Below, one piece after another: positions 1-5,119 of a DNA stretch of 5,119 nt. The position numbers and the translations under genes are program-made. The DNA lies in NCBI GenBank assembly GCA_030042575.1, contig JASHZK010000072.1, positions 1 to 5,119 of the forward strand. The letters run 5' to 3'. Under the pieces are notes generated by a model. The model was not told where the DNA came from, made no database searches, and worked only from the letters and a program-made list of their open reading frames with translations. The stretch is from Acidimicrobiales bacterium. Its GTDB lineage: Bacteria; Actinomycetota; Acidimicrobiia; Acidimicrobiales; UBA8190. Every line of letters begins with the position of its first letter. The stretch's first letter is position 1.

Positions 1-662
1 ATCCCGTCGTAGTAGGCGTAGACGAAAGGCTCGCCCCGGCGCAGCAGGCGCCCGGCCTCGACGACCAGCGTGGACGGCACCCGCCAACCCACCACTCGGG
101 CACCGTTCAAATGGACGGCAGAGAAGCCCGTGGCTGCGAATTCGGCCCGAGTCACCGCCGGGACCCCGCCGTCGACGAAGGGTGCATGTGGCTGCACGGA
201 GGTAGCCGGCAGGCGTCGTCGGGCGTCCCCGTTCGCAGTCGTCCAGTGCAGCACGTCGAGCACCTCGGAGGGCGTGGCCGATGCACCGCCACCATGGCCC
301 GAGCCGCCGAGGGCGGCCACATCCGTCGGCACCGCCATGCGGTAGCCCACCACTCCGTGCTCGGCCGGCGTCCGCCCGGTGGTGATCGAGGTCAGGGCGG
401 TGGCCGTGGTCGTGGGGACCACCGAGGTGATGGCGTTCCCGGTGCCGGCAGCGAGCGTGGGTGCCTCGGCGGCGTGCTGGCGAAGCTGCTGCCAGCCGAG
501 CCCGTCCACCACCAACAGGAGGATCTGGGACGCCCCGACCGCCGGGGCCGGTAGCCACTCGGGCGTGGCCTGGTCCCGTGCGCGCAATGCGGGCACGAGG
601 GACGACAGGCAGGCACCGCCGTAGTCGGGCACGAACGGTTCGTCGATCACCACCCGGCGCAC
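1..662 (-). CDS. Alkaline phosphatase superfamily protein, type I phosphodiesterase/nucleotide pyrophosphatase-like (3' end cut by window)
   Basis: About 220 residues are visible, reading from GTG at 662 down to the left edge without a stop; the C-terminus lies outside. The start is supported by GGAGG at 676-672, nine bases upstream. Residues 47-58 (ILLLVVDGLGWQ) form the first beta strand with the metal-ligand Asp (D53). Residues 83-106 (PTTTATALTSITTG, then EHGVVGY) match the nucleophile-threonine segment of the nucleotide pyrophosphatase/phosphodiesterase family, with T86 the likely nucleophile by position. Residues 214-220 (VYAYYDG) match the next metal-site region, where an Asp (D219) and a downstream His normally bind the second zinc. 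Family members hydrolyse phosphodiester or pyrophosphate bonds with two metal ions; the substrate cannot be read here. No signal peptide or membrane segment is seen at the N-terminus, so it looks cytoplasmic. It is divergent from the Rrf2 gene across 49 bp. Family assignment is secure; the specific function is unknown. Confidence 0.85.
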   Translation of the reverse strand, partial: MRRVVIDEPFVPDYGGACLSSLVPALRARDQATPEWLPAPAVGASQILLLVVDGLGWQQLRQHAAEAPTLAAGTGNAITSVVPTTTATALTSITTGRTPAEHGVVGYRMAVPTDVAALGGSGHGGGASATPSEVLDVLHWTTANGDARRRLPATSVQPHAPFVDGGVPAVTRAEFAATGFSAVHLNGARVVGWRVPSTLVVEAGRLLRRGEPFVYAYYDG

Positions 663-711
663 TGTACCCAGCCTCCGGGGACCGGCCCGCGGCGCCCGGT
701 AGCATCGGGTC
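663..711. promoter_or_regulatory. Divergent spacer with candidate -10 (TAGCAT, 700-705) for a leaderless Rrf2 transcript
   Basis: Only 49 bp separate the two divergent starts, so both promoters must lie here or inside the opposing genes. On the plus strand TAGCAT at 700-705 fits the TANNNT -10 consensus. Its distance puts transcription initiation at or next to the GTG at 712. No Shine-Dalgarno sequence precedes that GTG, which fits a leaderless mRNA, a common arrangement in actinobacteria. No good -35 is visible. The assignment is an inference from spacing alone. Confidence 0.3.
672..676 (-). promoter_or_regulatory. Ribosome binding site of the phosphodiesterase-like gene
   Basis: The minus strand reads GGAGG nine bases before the GTG at 662. 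This decides the start of a gene whose first in-frame codons include further GTGs at residues 4 and 5. Confidence 0.6.
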
Positions 712-1158
712 GTGAAGGTGTCCACCCGGGTTGACTACGCCAGCCGGGCCCTTTTGTCGCTGGCACTGCACACCGACGGCCAGGGGCCGACATCGGTGCG
801 CGACCTCGCCGAGCGTACCGGCCTGCCCCAGCCCTACCTGGAGCAGATCCTCCTGGCGCTGAAAGGTGCGGGGCTGGTGCGCTCCAAGCGGGGGGTGGGG
901 GGTGGATACGTGCTGGCCCGCCCACCGTCGTCCATCACCTTGGGCCAGATCGTGAGCGCGGTGGACGGACCCATCGTGGCCGGCGACTTCGGCCGTCCCC
1001 ACGAGAACGGCGCCTGCGAGCACGAGGGCCAGTGCGTGCTGTTGGACGTATGGGCCGGGGTTGGCCAGCACATGCGCGAGCACCTGGATTCCTTCACGCT
1101 GGAGGACATGGTGCGCCGGGCCCGCAACACCGCCACCCCGGCACCGGCTCTGCACTGA
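712..1158 (+). CDS. Rrf2-family transcriptional regulator, probable iron-sulfur sensor
   Basis: This 148-residue protein has the usual Rrf2 length. Residues 1-70 form the winged helix-turn-helix: MKVSTRVDYA at the N-terminus, the recognition-helix segment LPQPYLEQILLALKGAGLV (38-56), and the wing SKRGVGGGYVLAR (58-70). Family members such as IscR, NsrR and RsrR bind DNA as dimers and sense redox state, nitric oxide or cluster supply through an Fe-S cluster. The cluster region here carries C102 and C108 (CX5C) followed by LLDVW. These align with the second and third cysteines of IscR; the first is absent, with H97 close to that position. D8 matches the aspartate that ligates the cluster in NsrR of Streptomyces coelicolor. 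The target genes are unknown. The downstream membrane gene starts 24 bp after the stop and is probably co-transcribed. The start is GTG at 712 with no visible ribosome binding site; the N-terminus matches the family exactly, so this start is probably right. Confidence 0.92.
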   Translation: MKVSTRVDYASRALLSLALHTDGQGPTSVRDLAERTGLPQPYLEQILLALKGAGLVRSKRGVGGGYVLARPPSSITLGQIVSAVDGPIVAGDFGRPHENGACEHEGQCVLLDVWAGVGQHMREHLDSFTLEDMVRRARNTATPAPALH

Positions 1159-1182
1159 CCGCCGGCGGCCGGTGAGCAGCGC

Positions 1183-2304
1183 GTGAGCGATTGGCGCGAT
1201 CTCGGCGCCGGTGTCGGCGCCGCCGTACTCGTCTACGACTTGGGCGACGTGATCAAAGCGCTCGTCGTGCCCCGCCCACAAGAACGAAGCTTGGTGGTCT
1301 CGATGATGCGGCTGTGCCGGAAAGGCCTGCATGCCGTGGCCGGACGCATTCGCTCCTTCGACCGCCGGGATCGCTTCCTCTCCGTCAGCGAGGGGGTACT
1401 CCTGCTGTGGCGGGTGGTGGTGTGGCTCGCCATCGGCCTCCTCGGATTCGCCCTCCTCATCTGGGGTGTGAGTGCGGCGACGTTGTCCCACGCCTTCGTC
1501 GACGCCGGCTCCTCGATCTTCACGCTGGGCATCGCCTTCCAGCCGGGCACCAGCCAGTCGGTGGTCACCTTCCTGGCCGCTGCCTTCGGGCTCATCGTCG
1601 TCGCTCTGCAGATCGCCTACCTGCCGGCGCTCTACGCCGCCTTCAACCGTCGCGAGACGCTGGTCACCATGCTCGAGAGCCGGGCCGGGAACCCACCTTG
1701 GGGACCAGAACTTCTGGCTCGTCACTATCTGGTCGGCATCGAAGGGAACCTGCCCGATCTCTATCGAGACTGGGAACAGTGGGCCGCCGATCTGGCCGAG
1801 TCCCACACGACCTATCCGACTCTGCTGTACATGCGCTCACCTCATGCCGCCAACTCGTGGGTGGTCGGTCTGATGGCGGTGCTCGACTCGGCTGCCATGT
1901 ACCTCTCTCTGTGTCCTCGGCAAGCGCCCAAGGAAGCTCGCCTGTGTCTGCGCATGGGATTCACGGCACTGCGCGACATCGCCCGGAACGTGAACATCCC
2001 CTTCGACGCCGATCCCATGCCCGACGCGCCCATCGTGCTGTCGCGGGCGGAGTTCGCCGAGGGTGCCGAGCGCGTGCGTCGGGCGGGCATGCCCCTGGAG
2101 AACACCGTGGACGAGGCTTGGCCGCATTTCGTCGGTTGGCGCACCAACTACGAGCAGATCGCCTACGTCCTAGCCGACAGCGTCTTCGCCCCCCCGGCCC
2201 CCTGGACCGGTGACGGCGGCCGACGAGGGGTCCCGCTGACCCCGGTGCGGCCCGTCGACCGCCGCCCCGGCGCCCCCCAGGGCGAAGCGACCCAGCGCCC
2301 CTGA
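1183..2304 (+). CDS. Membrane protein with two-helix ion-channel-like core and conserved cytosolic C-terminal domain, function unknown
   Basis: This is a 373-residue protein starting at GTG 1183. GGTGAG at 1171-1176 is a modest ribosome binding site, and the nearby GTG at 1172 runs into a stop after four codons. A hydrophobic stretch lies at residues 8-29. Then come a strong membrane helix (about 71-96), a re-entrant-loop-like segment (103-122, containing GSSIFTLG), and a second helix (about 126-150). This helix-loop-helix order recalls the Ion_trans_2 potassium-channel pore, but the filter TVGYG is missing; FTLGIAF stands in its place. Residues 151-335 are soluble and mostly helical, with well-marked blocks NRRETLVTMLESRAGNPPWG, ESHTTYPTLLYMRSPH, and EEAWPHF-like DEAWPHFVGWRTNYEQ. 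I recall such blocks from a family often annotated as channel-like or hypothetical membrane proteins. The last 35 residues are Pro/Gly/Arg-rich and probably disordered. It likely sits in the cytoplasmic membrane with the large domain inside. The gene is probably in an operon with the Rrf2 regulator. Transport activity is an inference. Confidence 0.8.
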   Translation: MSDWRDLGAGVGAAVLVYDLGDVIKALVVPRPQERSLVVSMMRLCRKGLHAVAGRIRSFDRRDRFLSVSEGVLLLWRVVVWLAIGLLGFALLIWGVSAATLSHAFVDAGSSIFTLGIAFQPGTSQSVVTFLAAAFGLIVVALQIAYLPALYAAFNRRETLVTMLESRAGNPPWGPELLARHYLVGIEGNLPDLYRDWEQWAADLAESHTTYPTLLYMRSPHAANSWVVGLMAVLDSAAMYLSLCPRQAPKEARLCLRMGFTALRDIARNVNIPFDADPMPDAPIVLSRAEFAEGAERVRRAGMPLENTVDEAWPHFVGWRTNYEQIAYVLADSVFAPPAPWTGDGGRRGVPLTPVRPVDRRPGAPQGEATQRP

Positions 2305-2315
2305 CCACCCTGGTG

Positions 2316-2335
2316 ACCGGGCCTCGGCCGCCGGT
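2316..2335. terminator. Possible bidirectional terminator hairpin between convergent genes
   Basis: ACCGG at 2316-2320 pairs with CCGGT at 2331-2335. The GC-rich ten-base interior can extend the stem partly (GC, CTCG loop, GC). It sits in the 31-bp gap between the stop of the channel-like gene and the stop of the histidine phosphatase gene. A second small repeat, ACCA-CCC-TGGT, lies just before it at about 2303-2313. No T-run follows on either strand, so intrinsic termination is only suggested by position. Confidence 0.3.
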
Positions 2336-2938
2336 TCAGTCCCCGAGTGGGTCGGACCCGTCGTCGTCCCAACGTCCCAGGGCAGGGATCTCGCGCTCCC
2401 AGCTCAGCACGCCCAGCGCGGCCGGGGCCAGGAGCAGGGATCCCGCAGCCCAAGGCTCGAAGCCGAGCCATCGGGCCGCCAGCACCCGCAGGAGATGGCC
2501 ATGGGCGAAGACCAGCACGTCGCCGTCGGTCCGGCGAGCCCGCCGGACCACCCGGTCGGCCCGGGCGGCCACCTGGGCCAGGGTCTCCCCGCCAGGGACC
2601 CCGTCTCGCCACAGCGTCCATCTCGGCCGCTTTCGGCGGATCTCGTTGGTGACCAGGCCTTCGTACGCTCCGTAGTCCCACTCGACCAGGTCTTCACAGA
2701 CCTCGGCCCGCCCCCCGAACCCGGCCAGCTCGCAGGTCCGCCGGGCCCGGCCCAGCGGGCTGGTCAGCACCTCAGCGAACTCGTGACCGTCCAGACGGCC
2801 GGAGAGGGCCCTGGCCTGGGCCTCCCCGTGGGCGTCCAGGGGCACGTCGGTCCGCCCGGTGTGCTTCCCGGCGCTGCTCCAGGTGGTCGAGCCGTGGCGC
2901 ACCACCACCAGGCGGCTCTGGGCCGGCTCCTCGGTCAC
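2336..2938 (-). CDS. Histidine phosphatase family protein (phosphoglycerate mutase-like acid phosphatase, Rv3214 type)
   Basis: The 200-residue length is typical of the family. The signature VVVRHGSTTW (11-20) holds the catalytic R14 and H15, with H15 the residue phosphorylated during catalysis. SPLGRARRT (60-68) supplies the second arginine region, EWDYGAYEG (86-94) provides the likely general acid E86, and FAHGHLLR (144-151) carries the second catalytic H146. The blocks KHTGRTDVPL, EWDYGAYEG, LWRDGVPGGE and the final HGH resemble, from memory, mycobacterial Rv3214, an acid phosphatase once named as a phosphoglycerate mutase. This suggests a cytoplasmic phosphomonoesterase rather than a glycolytic mutase; the substrate is unknown. 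The start is GTG at 2938, forced by an in-frame TGA at 2953-2951; the ribosome binding site is poor. It is convergent with the channel-like gene and divergent from the sigma gene. Confidence 0.9.
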   Translation of the reverse strand: MTEEPAQSRLVVVRHGSTTWSSAGKHTGRTDVPLDAHGEAQARALSGRLDGHEFAEVLTSPLGRARRTCELAGFGGRAEVCEDLVEWDYGAYEGLVTNEIRRKRPRWTLWRDGVPGGETLAQVAARADRVVRRARRTDGDVLVFAHGHLLRVLAARWLGFEPWAAGSLLLAPAALGVLSWEREIPALGRWDDDGSDPLGD

Positions 2939-3049
2939 CCCCGAAGCGCATCATCGACCACGGAGCGGCGCAACTCGGTTTGCCGCCGGGACTTTCCGGT
3001 CAGGAGAGAGGGAGAGAACGGGCCGGGAACAGGAGGAATGCCAGGCACC

Positions 3050-3059
3050 ACACCGGTGT
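3050..3059. repeat. 10-bp perfect palindrome ACACCGGTGT
   Basis: The sequence equals its own reverse complement. Its centre lies 28 bp upstream of the centre of the second palindrome at 3076-3089. It could be a half of a paired operator, but a 10-bp GC-rich palindrome can also occur by chance. Confidence 0.45.
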
Positions 3060-3075
3060 TGTTCTGGTCGCGGGT

Positions 3076-3089
3076 TTGTGCCAGCACAA
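3076..3089. promoter_or_regulatory. Operator-like inverted repeat TTGTGC-CA-GCACAA
   Basis: Six-base arms are perfectly inverted around a two-base centre, 42 bp upstream of the sigma factor ATG. The two-base spacer is too short for a good RNA hairpin with full arms, so a dimeric DNA-binding protein site is the more natural reading. It does not match the CIRCE, HAIR, SOS-box or IdeR consensus sequences as I know them. The binding protein is unknown. Confidence 0.45.
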
Positions 3090-3121
3090 GGCCGCACGAG
3101 CAGGAAGGCCGCACGAGCAGA
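3088..3121 (+). repeat. Two tandem copies of a 17-bp repeat in the sigma gene leader
   Basis: Copy one (3088-3104) and copy two (3105-3121) are AAGGCCGCACGAGCAG followed by G or A, so they agree in 16 of 17 bases. The first copy shares its AA with the end of the palindrome at 3076-3089. The period of 17 is not a multiple of three, so the two copies would encode different residues. This argues that the stretch is untranslated leader rather than N-terminal coding sequence. Confidence 0.8.
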
Positions 3122-3130
3122 AAGAGAGTC

Positions 3131-3964
3131 ATGGCCCACGCGAGAACCACGGACAGCATCCGGCTCTTCCTCGACGACCTCGACCATTACCCGCTGCCCG
3201 ACCCCGACGAGCAGGTCGCACTGGCCAAGCGGGTGGCCGCCGGCGACGATGGGGCCCGGAGGCAGATGATCGCCGCCAACCTGCGACTGGTCGTCCACTG
3301 GGCGCGTCGCTACCAGGACCGCGGCGTCGACTTCGCCGATCTGGTCCAAGAGGGCACCTTCGGGCTCATGCGAGCCGTCGACAAGTTCGACTGGGAGCGG
3401 GGCTTCCGTTTCTCCACGTACGCCACCTGGTGGATCCGCCAGGCCCTCCAGCGCGCCGTGCAGCAGCACGGCAACACCATTCGGGTACCCATGGAAGTCG
3501 CTGAGCAGGCTCAGCGCGTAGAGCGCCTGTCATGGGAGCTCGCCGCCGAACTGTCTCGTGAACCGACCCCTTCAGAGCTGGCCGAGGCCAGCGCCATGGA
3601 CGAAGCGGCAATGGAAGCGCTGGCCGACATAGCCCGGGTGGTTGCCAGCCTCGATCAGCCGGCCGGTCCGGACACGGGCACCGCGCTGGGCGACCTGGTG
3701 GGGGCGGACGACCACGAGTTCGAAGAGGAGGTCGAGCGGCAGCTGGTCCTCGACCAGGTCCGCAGAGCGGTGGACGGGCTCGACGAGCTGGCCCGCGACG
3801 TCGTGCGCATCCGCTACGGGCTCGACGGCGGCGACCCCGCCTCCTTGCAGGCCACCGCCTCGCGGCTGGGTATCGGCGTGCGCCGGGCCCGCCAGGCCGA
3901 AGCCCGAGCCCTCGAGCAGCTGGCCGGCGTACCCGAGGTAGAGGCCGCCCTACGCGCCGCCTGA
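3131..3964 (+). CDS. RNA polymerase sigma-70 factor, RpoD-like group 2 type
   Basis: The protein is 277 residues from ATG 3131. Region 1.2 covers about residues 8-40 (DSIRLFLDDLDHYPLPDPDEQ). Region 2 covers 41-120 with the core-binding segment DFADLVQEGTFGLMRAVDKF (67-86) and the -10 melting and recognition segment FRFSTYATWWIRQALQRA (92-109). Region 3 covers about 121-178, and region 4 about 201-265 with YGLDGGDPASLQATASRLGIGVRRARQAEARAL as the -35-binding helix-turn-helix. It lacks the long region 1.1 of a primary sigma factor, so it is probably an alternative, group 2-like sigma directing polymerase to a promoter subset. E. coli RpoD T440 corresponds to Q107 and H455 to E122, which may shift -10 preference. 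The frame stays open upstream to an ATG at 3038 preceded by AGGAGG, but only one base separates them, and the out-of-phase tandem repeat between speaks for 3131. The ribosome site before 3131 (AGAAAGAGAG) is weak. The 3' end overlaps rluD by 15 bp. Confidence 0.88.
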   Translation: MAHARTTDSIRLFLDDLDHYPLPDPDEQVALAKRVAAGDDGARRQMIAANLRLVVHWARRYQDRGVDFADLVQEGTFGLMRAVDKFDWERGFRFSTYATWWIRQALQRAVQQHGNTIRVPMEVAEQAQRVERLSWELAAELSREPTPSELAEASAMDEAAMEALADIARVVASLDQPAGPDTGTALGDLVGADDHEFEEEVERQLVLDQVRRAVDGLDELARDVVRIRYGLDGGDPASLQATASRLGIGVRRARQAEARALEQLAGVPEVEAALRAA

Positions 3965-4927
3965 CGGCGCCCCGCCGTCCTCCAGCCAAGCCAGGACGTC
4001 GGACAGCTCGGGGGACAGCGGGGCCTCCCACACTCGGCGTTCACCCTCGGGATATTCGACGCTCAGCCGCCAGGCATGGAGGAAGAGCCGTGGCCCCCCC
4101 AGCCTGGACACGACGGCGGCCGGACGGGCGGCACTGCCGCCGTAGCGGTCGTCACCGATGACCGGATGGCCGATGGCGGAGAAATGCACCCGCACCTGGT
4201 GAGTACGGCCGGTCTCCAAGGTGGCCTCCACCAGGCTGAGCGGCACCGGATGCTCGAAGCGAGCCCGCACGTCGTATCGGGTCCGGGCGAGGCGGCCGCC
4301 AGCTCGAACCGTCATGCGATCGGGCCGGCGCACCGACCGACCGATGGGCGCATCGATCTCGCCGTGGTCGCTGTCCAACGTCCCCGACAGCAGAGCCAGA
4401 TATCGCCGGTCGGCGACATGGTCTCGCAGCTGCGTCGACAAGGAGGCGAAAGCGGCCGGAGAGCGGGCTACGACCAACAGCCCCGAGGTTCCTTTGTCGA
4501 GCCGGTGCACGATCCCTGGACGTTGGCGGTCCCCCACTCCGGCATCGGAAAGCCCGGCCAAATCGGGGAAGCGGGCCAGCAGACCGTCCACCAAGGTCCC
4601 GCCCCGGTGCCCGGCGCCGTGATGCACGACCAATCCGGCCGGCTTGTCCACCACCACCAGATCCTCGTCCGCGTACACGACGGAGAACCTCACGTCGGCG
4701 TCGGGGCGGGGGACCGGAGCCTGCTCTTCGGGCAGCAGGGCGCCGAGGCGCTGACCGGTACGCAGAGCGGTGCTGCGGGCCTGCACCACCCGACCATCGA
4801 CGGCGACACGGCCGGCGTCGACCGCTTCGGCGGCCACGCGGCGCGACACCCCGGTGAGCATCGACAGAGCCCGATCAACTCTCTGGCCGTTCAGGGCGGC
4901 GGGAACCTCCACGTCGAGGTGGGTCAC
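3950..4927 (-). CDS. rluD: RluA/RluD-family 23S rRNA pseudouridine synthase
   Basis: The 325-residue length is normal for RluD. Residues 13-62 form an S4-like RNA-binding domain ([12 protein letters not shown]... ending RTGQRLG). The catalytic domain starts at about 80 with [20 protein letters not shown]. The active site is [15 protein letters not shown] (138-152), with D144 the nucleophilic aspartate invariant in pseudouridine synthases. RTHQVRVHF (241-249), [12 protein letters not shown] (253-264) and LFLHAWRL (281-288) are the later family blocks. Members convert uridines of 23S rRNA helix 69 (positions 1911, 1915 and 1917 in E. coli numbering) to pseudouridine in the cytoplasm. The exact target here is inferred from the lspA neighbour and overall likeness; other RluA-type targets are possible. 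The GTG start at 4927-4925 overlaps the lspA stop as GTGA, so translation is probably coupled. Transcription comes from beyond the right edge. Confidence 0.93.
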   Translation of the reverse strand: MTHLDVEVPAALNGQRVDRALSMLTGVSRRVAAEAVDAGRVAVDGRVVQARSTALRTGQRLGALLPEEQAPVPRPDADVRFSVVYADEDLVVVDKPAGLVVHHGAGHRGGTLVDGLLARFPDLAGLSDAGVGDRQRPGIVHRLDKGTSGLLVVARSPAAFASLSTQLRDHVADRRYLALLSGTLDSDHGEIDAPIGRSVRRPDRMTVRAGGRLARTRYDVRARFEHPVPLSLVEATLETGRTHQVRVHFSAIGHPVIGDDRYGGSAARPAAVVSRLGGPRLFLHAWRLSVEYPEGERRVWEAPLSPELSDVLAWLEDGGAPSGGA

Positions 4928-5119
4928 GACGTTCCGGGCGGAGTGGAGCGCTTGGCGCCCGCTCCCTCACCGCGCCACAGGAGCAGCGCGGCCAGGATCA
5001 CACCGATCACGATGCAGGAATCCGCCACGTTGAACGTCGGCCAGAAATGCAGGGCGATGAAGTCGACAACTTCTCCGTGATGGGCTCGGAAGACCCGGTC
5101 AGCCAGATTTCCCAAGGCG
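4924..5119 (-). CDS. lspA: Lipoprotein signal peptidase (signal peptidase II), C-terminal part; 5' end outside window
   Basis: The last 64 codons are present. They begin with [10 protein letters not shown], the family block usually read GGALGNLIDR, followed by [35 protein letters not shown]7 and D33 of the visible part (in NLADR and FNVADS) are the two catalytic aspartates of this membrane aspartyl protease, and both are intact. Residues about 33-48 are the last transmembrane helix, ending in a short basic tail. LspA cleaves the signal peptide of prolipoproteins after diacylglyceryl transfer to the lipobox cysteine. It heads an operon with rluD, overlapping it by four bases; lspA-rluD is a widespread gene order, which supports both names. 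Nothing upstream of residue one can be judged because of the window edge. Confidence 0.93.
   Translation of the reverse strand, partial: ALGNLADRVFRAHHGEVVDFIALHFWPTFNVADSCIVIGVILAALLLWRGEGAGAKRSTPPGTS

Larger units (their letters stand above)
2939..3130 (+). promoter_or_regulatory. 192-bp divergent leader between phosphatase and sigma factor genes
   Basis: This is the largest gene-free stretch in the window. From left to right it holds a purine-rich tract (about 3001-3040, ending AGGAGGAATG), a 10-bp perfect palindrome ACACCGGTGT (3050-3059), an operator-like palindrome TTGTGC-CA-GCACAA (3076-3089), and two tandem copies of a 17-bp unit (3088-3121). I see no convincing -35/-10 pair for the housekeeping sigma. 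An ECF-style GGGAAC at 3025-3030 has no matching -10 at the right distance. An AT-richer patch and lower coding quality set it apart from the flanking genes. Confidence 0.5.

Noticed and set aside
111..554. Plus-strand frame of 147 codons at the left end
   Set aside because: It is antisense to the phosphodiesterase-like gene, which carries catalytic motifs in the expected order.
2186..2204. C-rich run near the end of the channel-like gene as a possible frameshift site
   Set aside because: The reading frame stays consistent through the run and leads into a plausible short disordered tail and stop; nothing suggests a break.
2163..2681. Minus-strand frame of 172 codons across the convergent junction
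   Set aside because: It overlaps two well-supported genes in other frames and its product is a low-complexity Gly/Arg/Pro-rich string.
3025..3061. ECF-type promoter beginning with GGGAAC at 3025-3030
   Set aside because: The nearest GTT-like -10 is at 3058, about 27 bases away, too far for the usual 16-18 base spacing.
2495..3130. Upstream extension of the sigma factor frame by 212 codons
   Set aside because: Most of it is antisense to the histidine phosphatase gene and has no sigma-like features; the homology begins after ATG 3131.
3366..4031. Minus-strand frame of 221 codons opposite the sigma gene
   Set aside because: The product is Arg/Pro/Ala-rich without domains, and the region is explained by sigma regions 2 to 4 on the other strand.
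4076..5080. Plus-strand open frame of 334 codons opposite rluD and lspA
   Set aside because: It lies fully antisense to two genes with intact family motifs, its translation shows no recognisable domain, and long antisense frames are usual in very GC-rich DNA.

Overview
The window reads as a piece of chromosome from a high-GC Gram-positive-type bacterium, most likely an actinobacterium. The base composition is strongly GC-rich, third codon positions are almost all G/C, and most genes start with GTG. A sigma-70 protein with RpoD-like regions, an lspA-rluD pair and a histidine phosphatase of the mycobacterial Rv3214 kind all fit this. An Acidimicrobiia-like lineage is possible, but that is a guess from overall style. 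There are no rRNA, tRNA, CRISPR, insertion-sequence or phage signatures.

Layout from left to right: (1) a minus-strand phosphodiesterase/alkaline-phosphatase superfamily gene (1-662), cut by the left edge; (2) a 49-bp divergent spacer; (3) a plus-strand pair, an Rrf2-family regulator (712-1158) followed 24 bp later by a membrane protein with a two-helix ion-channel-like core (1183-2304); (4) a 31-bp convergent gap with an inverted repeat; (5) a minus-strand histidine phosphatase (2336-2938); (6) a 192-bp divergent leader carrying two short palindromes and a 17-bp tandem repeat; (7) a plus-strand sigma-70 factor (3131-3964); (8) a minus-strand operon of lspA (right end, cut by the window edge) translationally coupled to rluD (3950-4927), whose end overlaps the sigma gene tail by 15 bp.

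How they may work together: lspA and rluD are housekeeping functions (lipoprotein maturation and 23S rRNA pseudouridylation). The Rrf2 regulator and the channel-like protein probably share a transcript, so a redox or nitric-oxide sensing regulator may control or accompany a membrane protein of unknown function. The sigma factor has a long, patterned leader that is the least explained DNA in the window.

No clearly new multi-gene system is visible. The best leads are the Rrf2/channel-like pair (incomplete cysteine set, pore loop without a potassium-filter signature) and the structured leader of the sigma gene.
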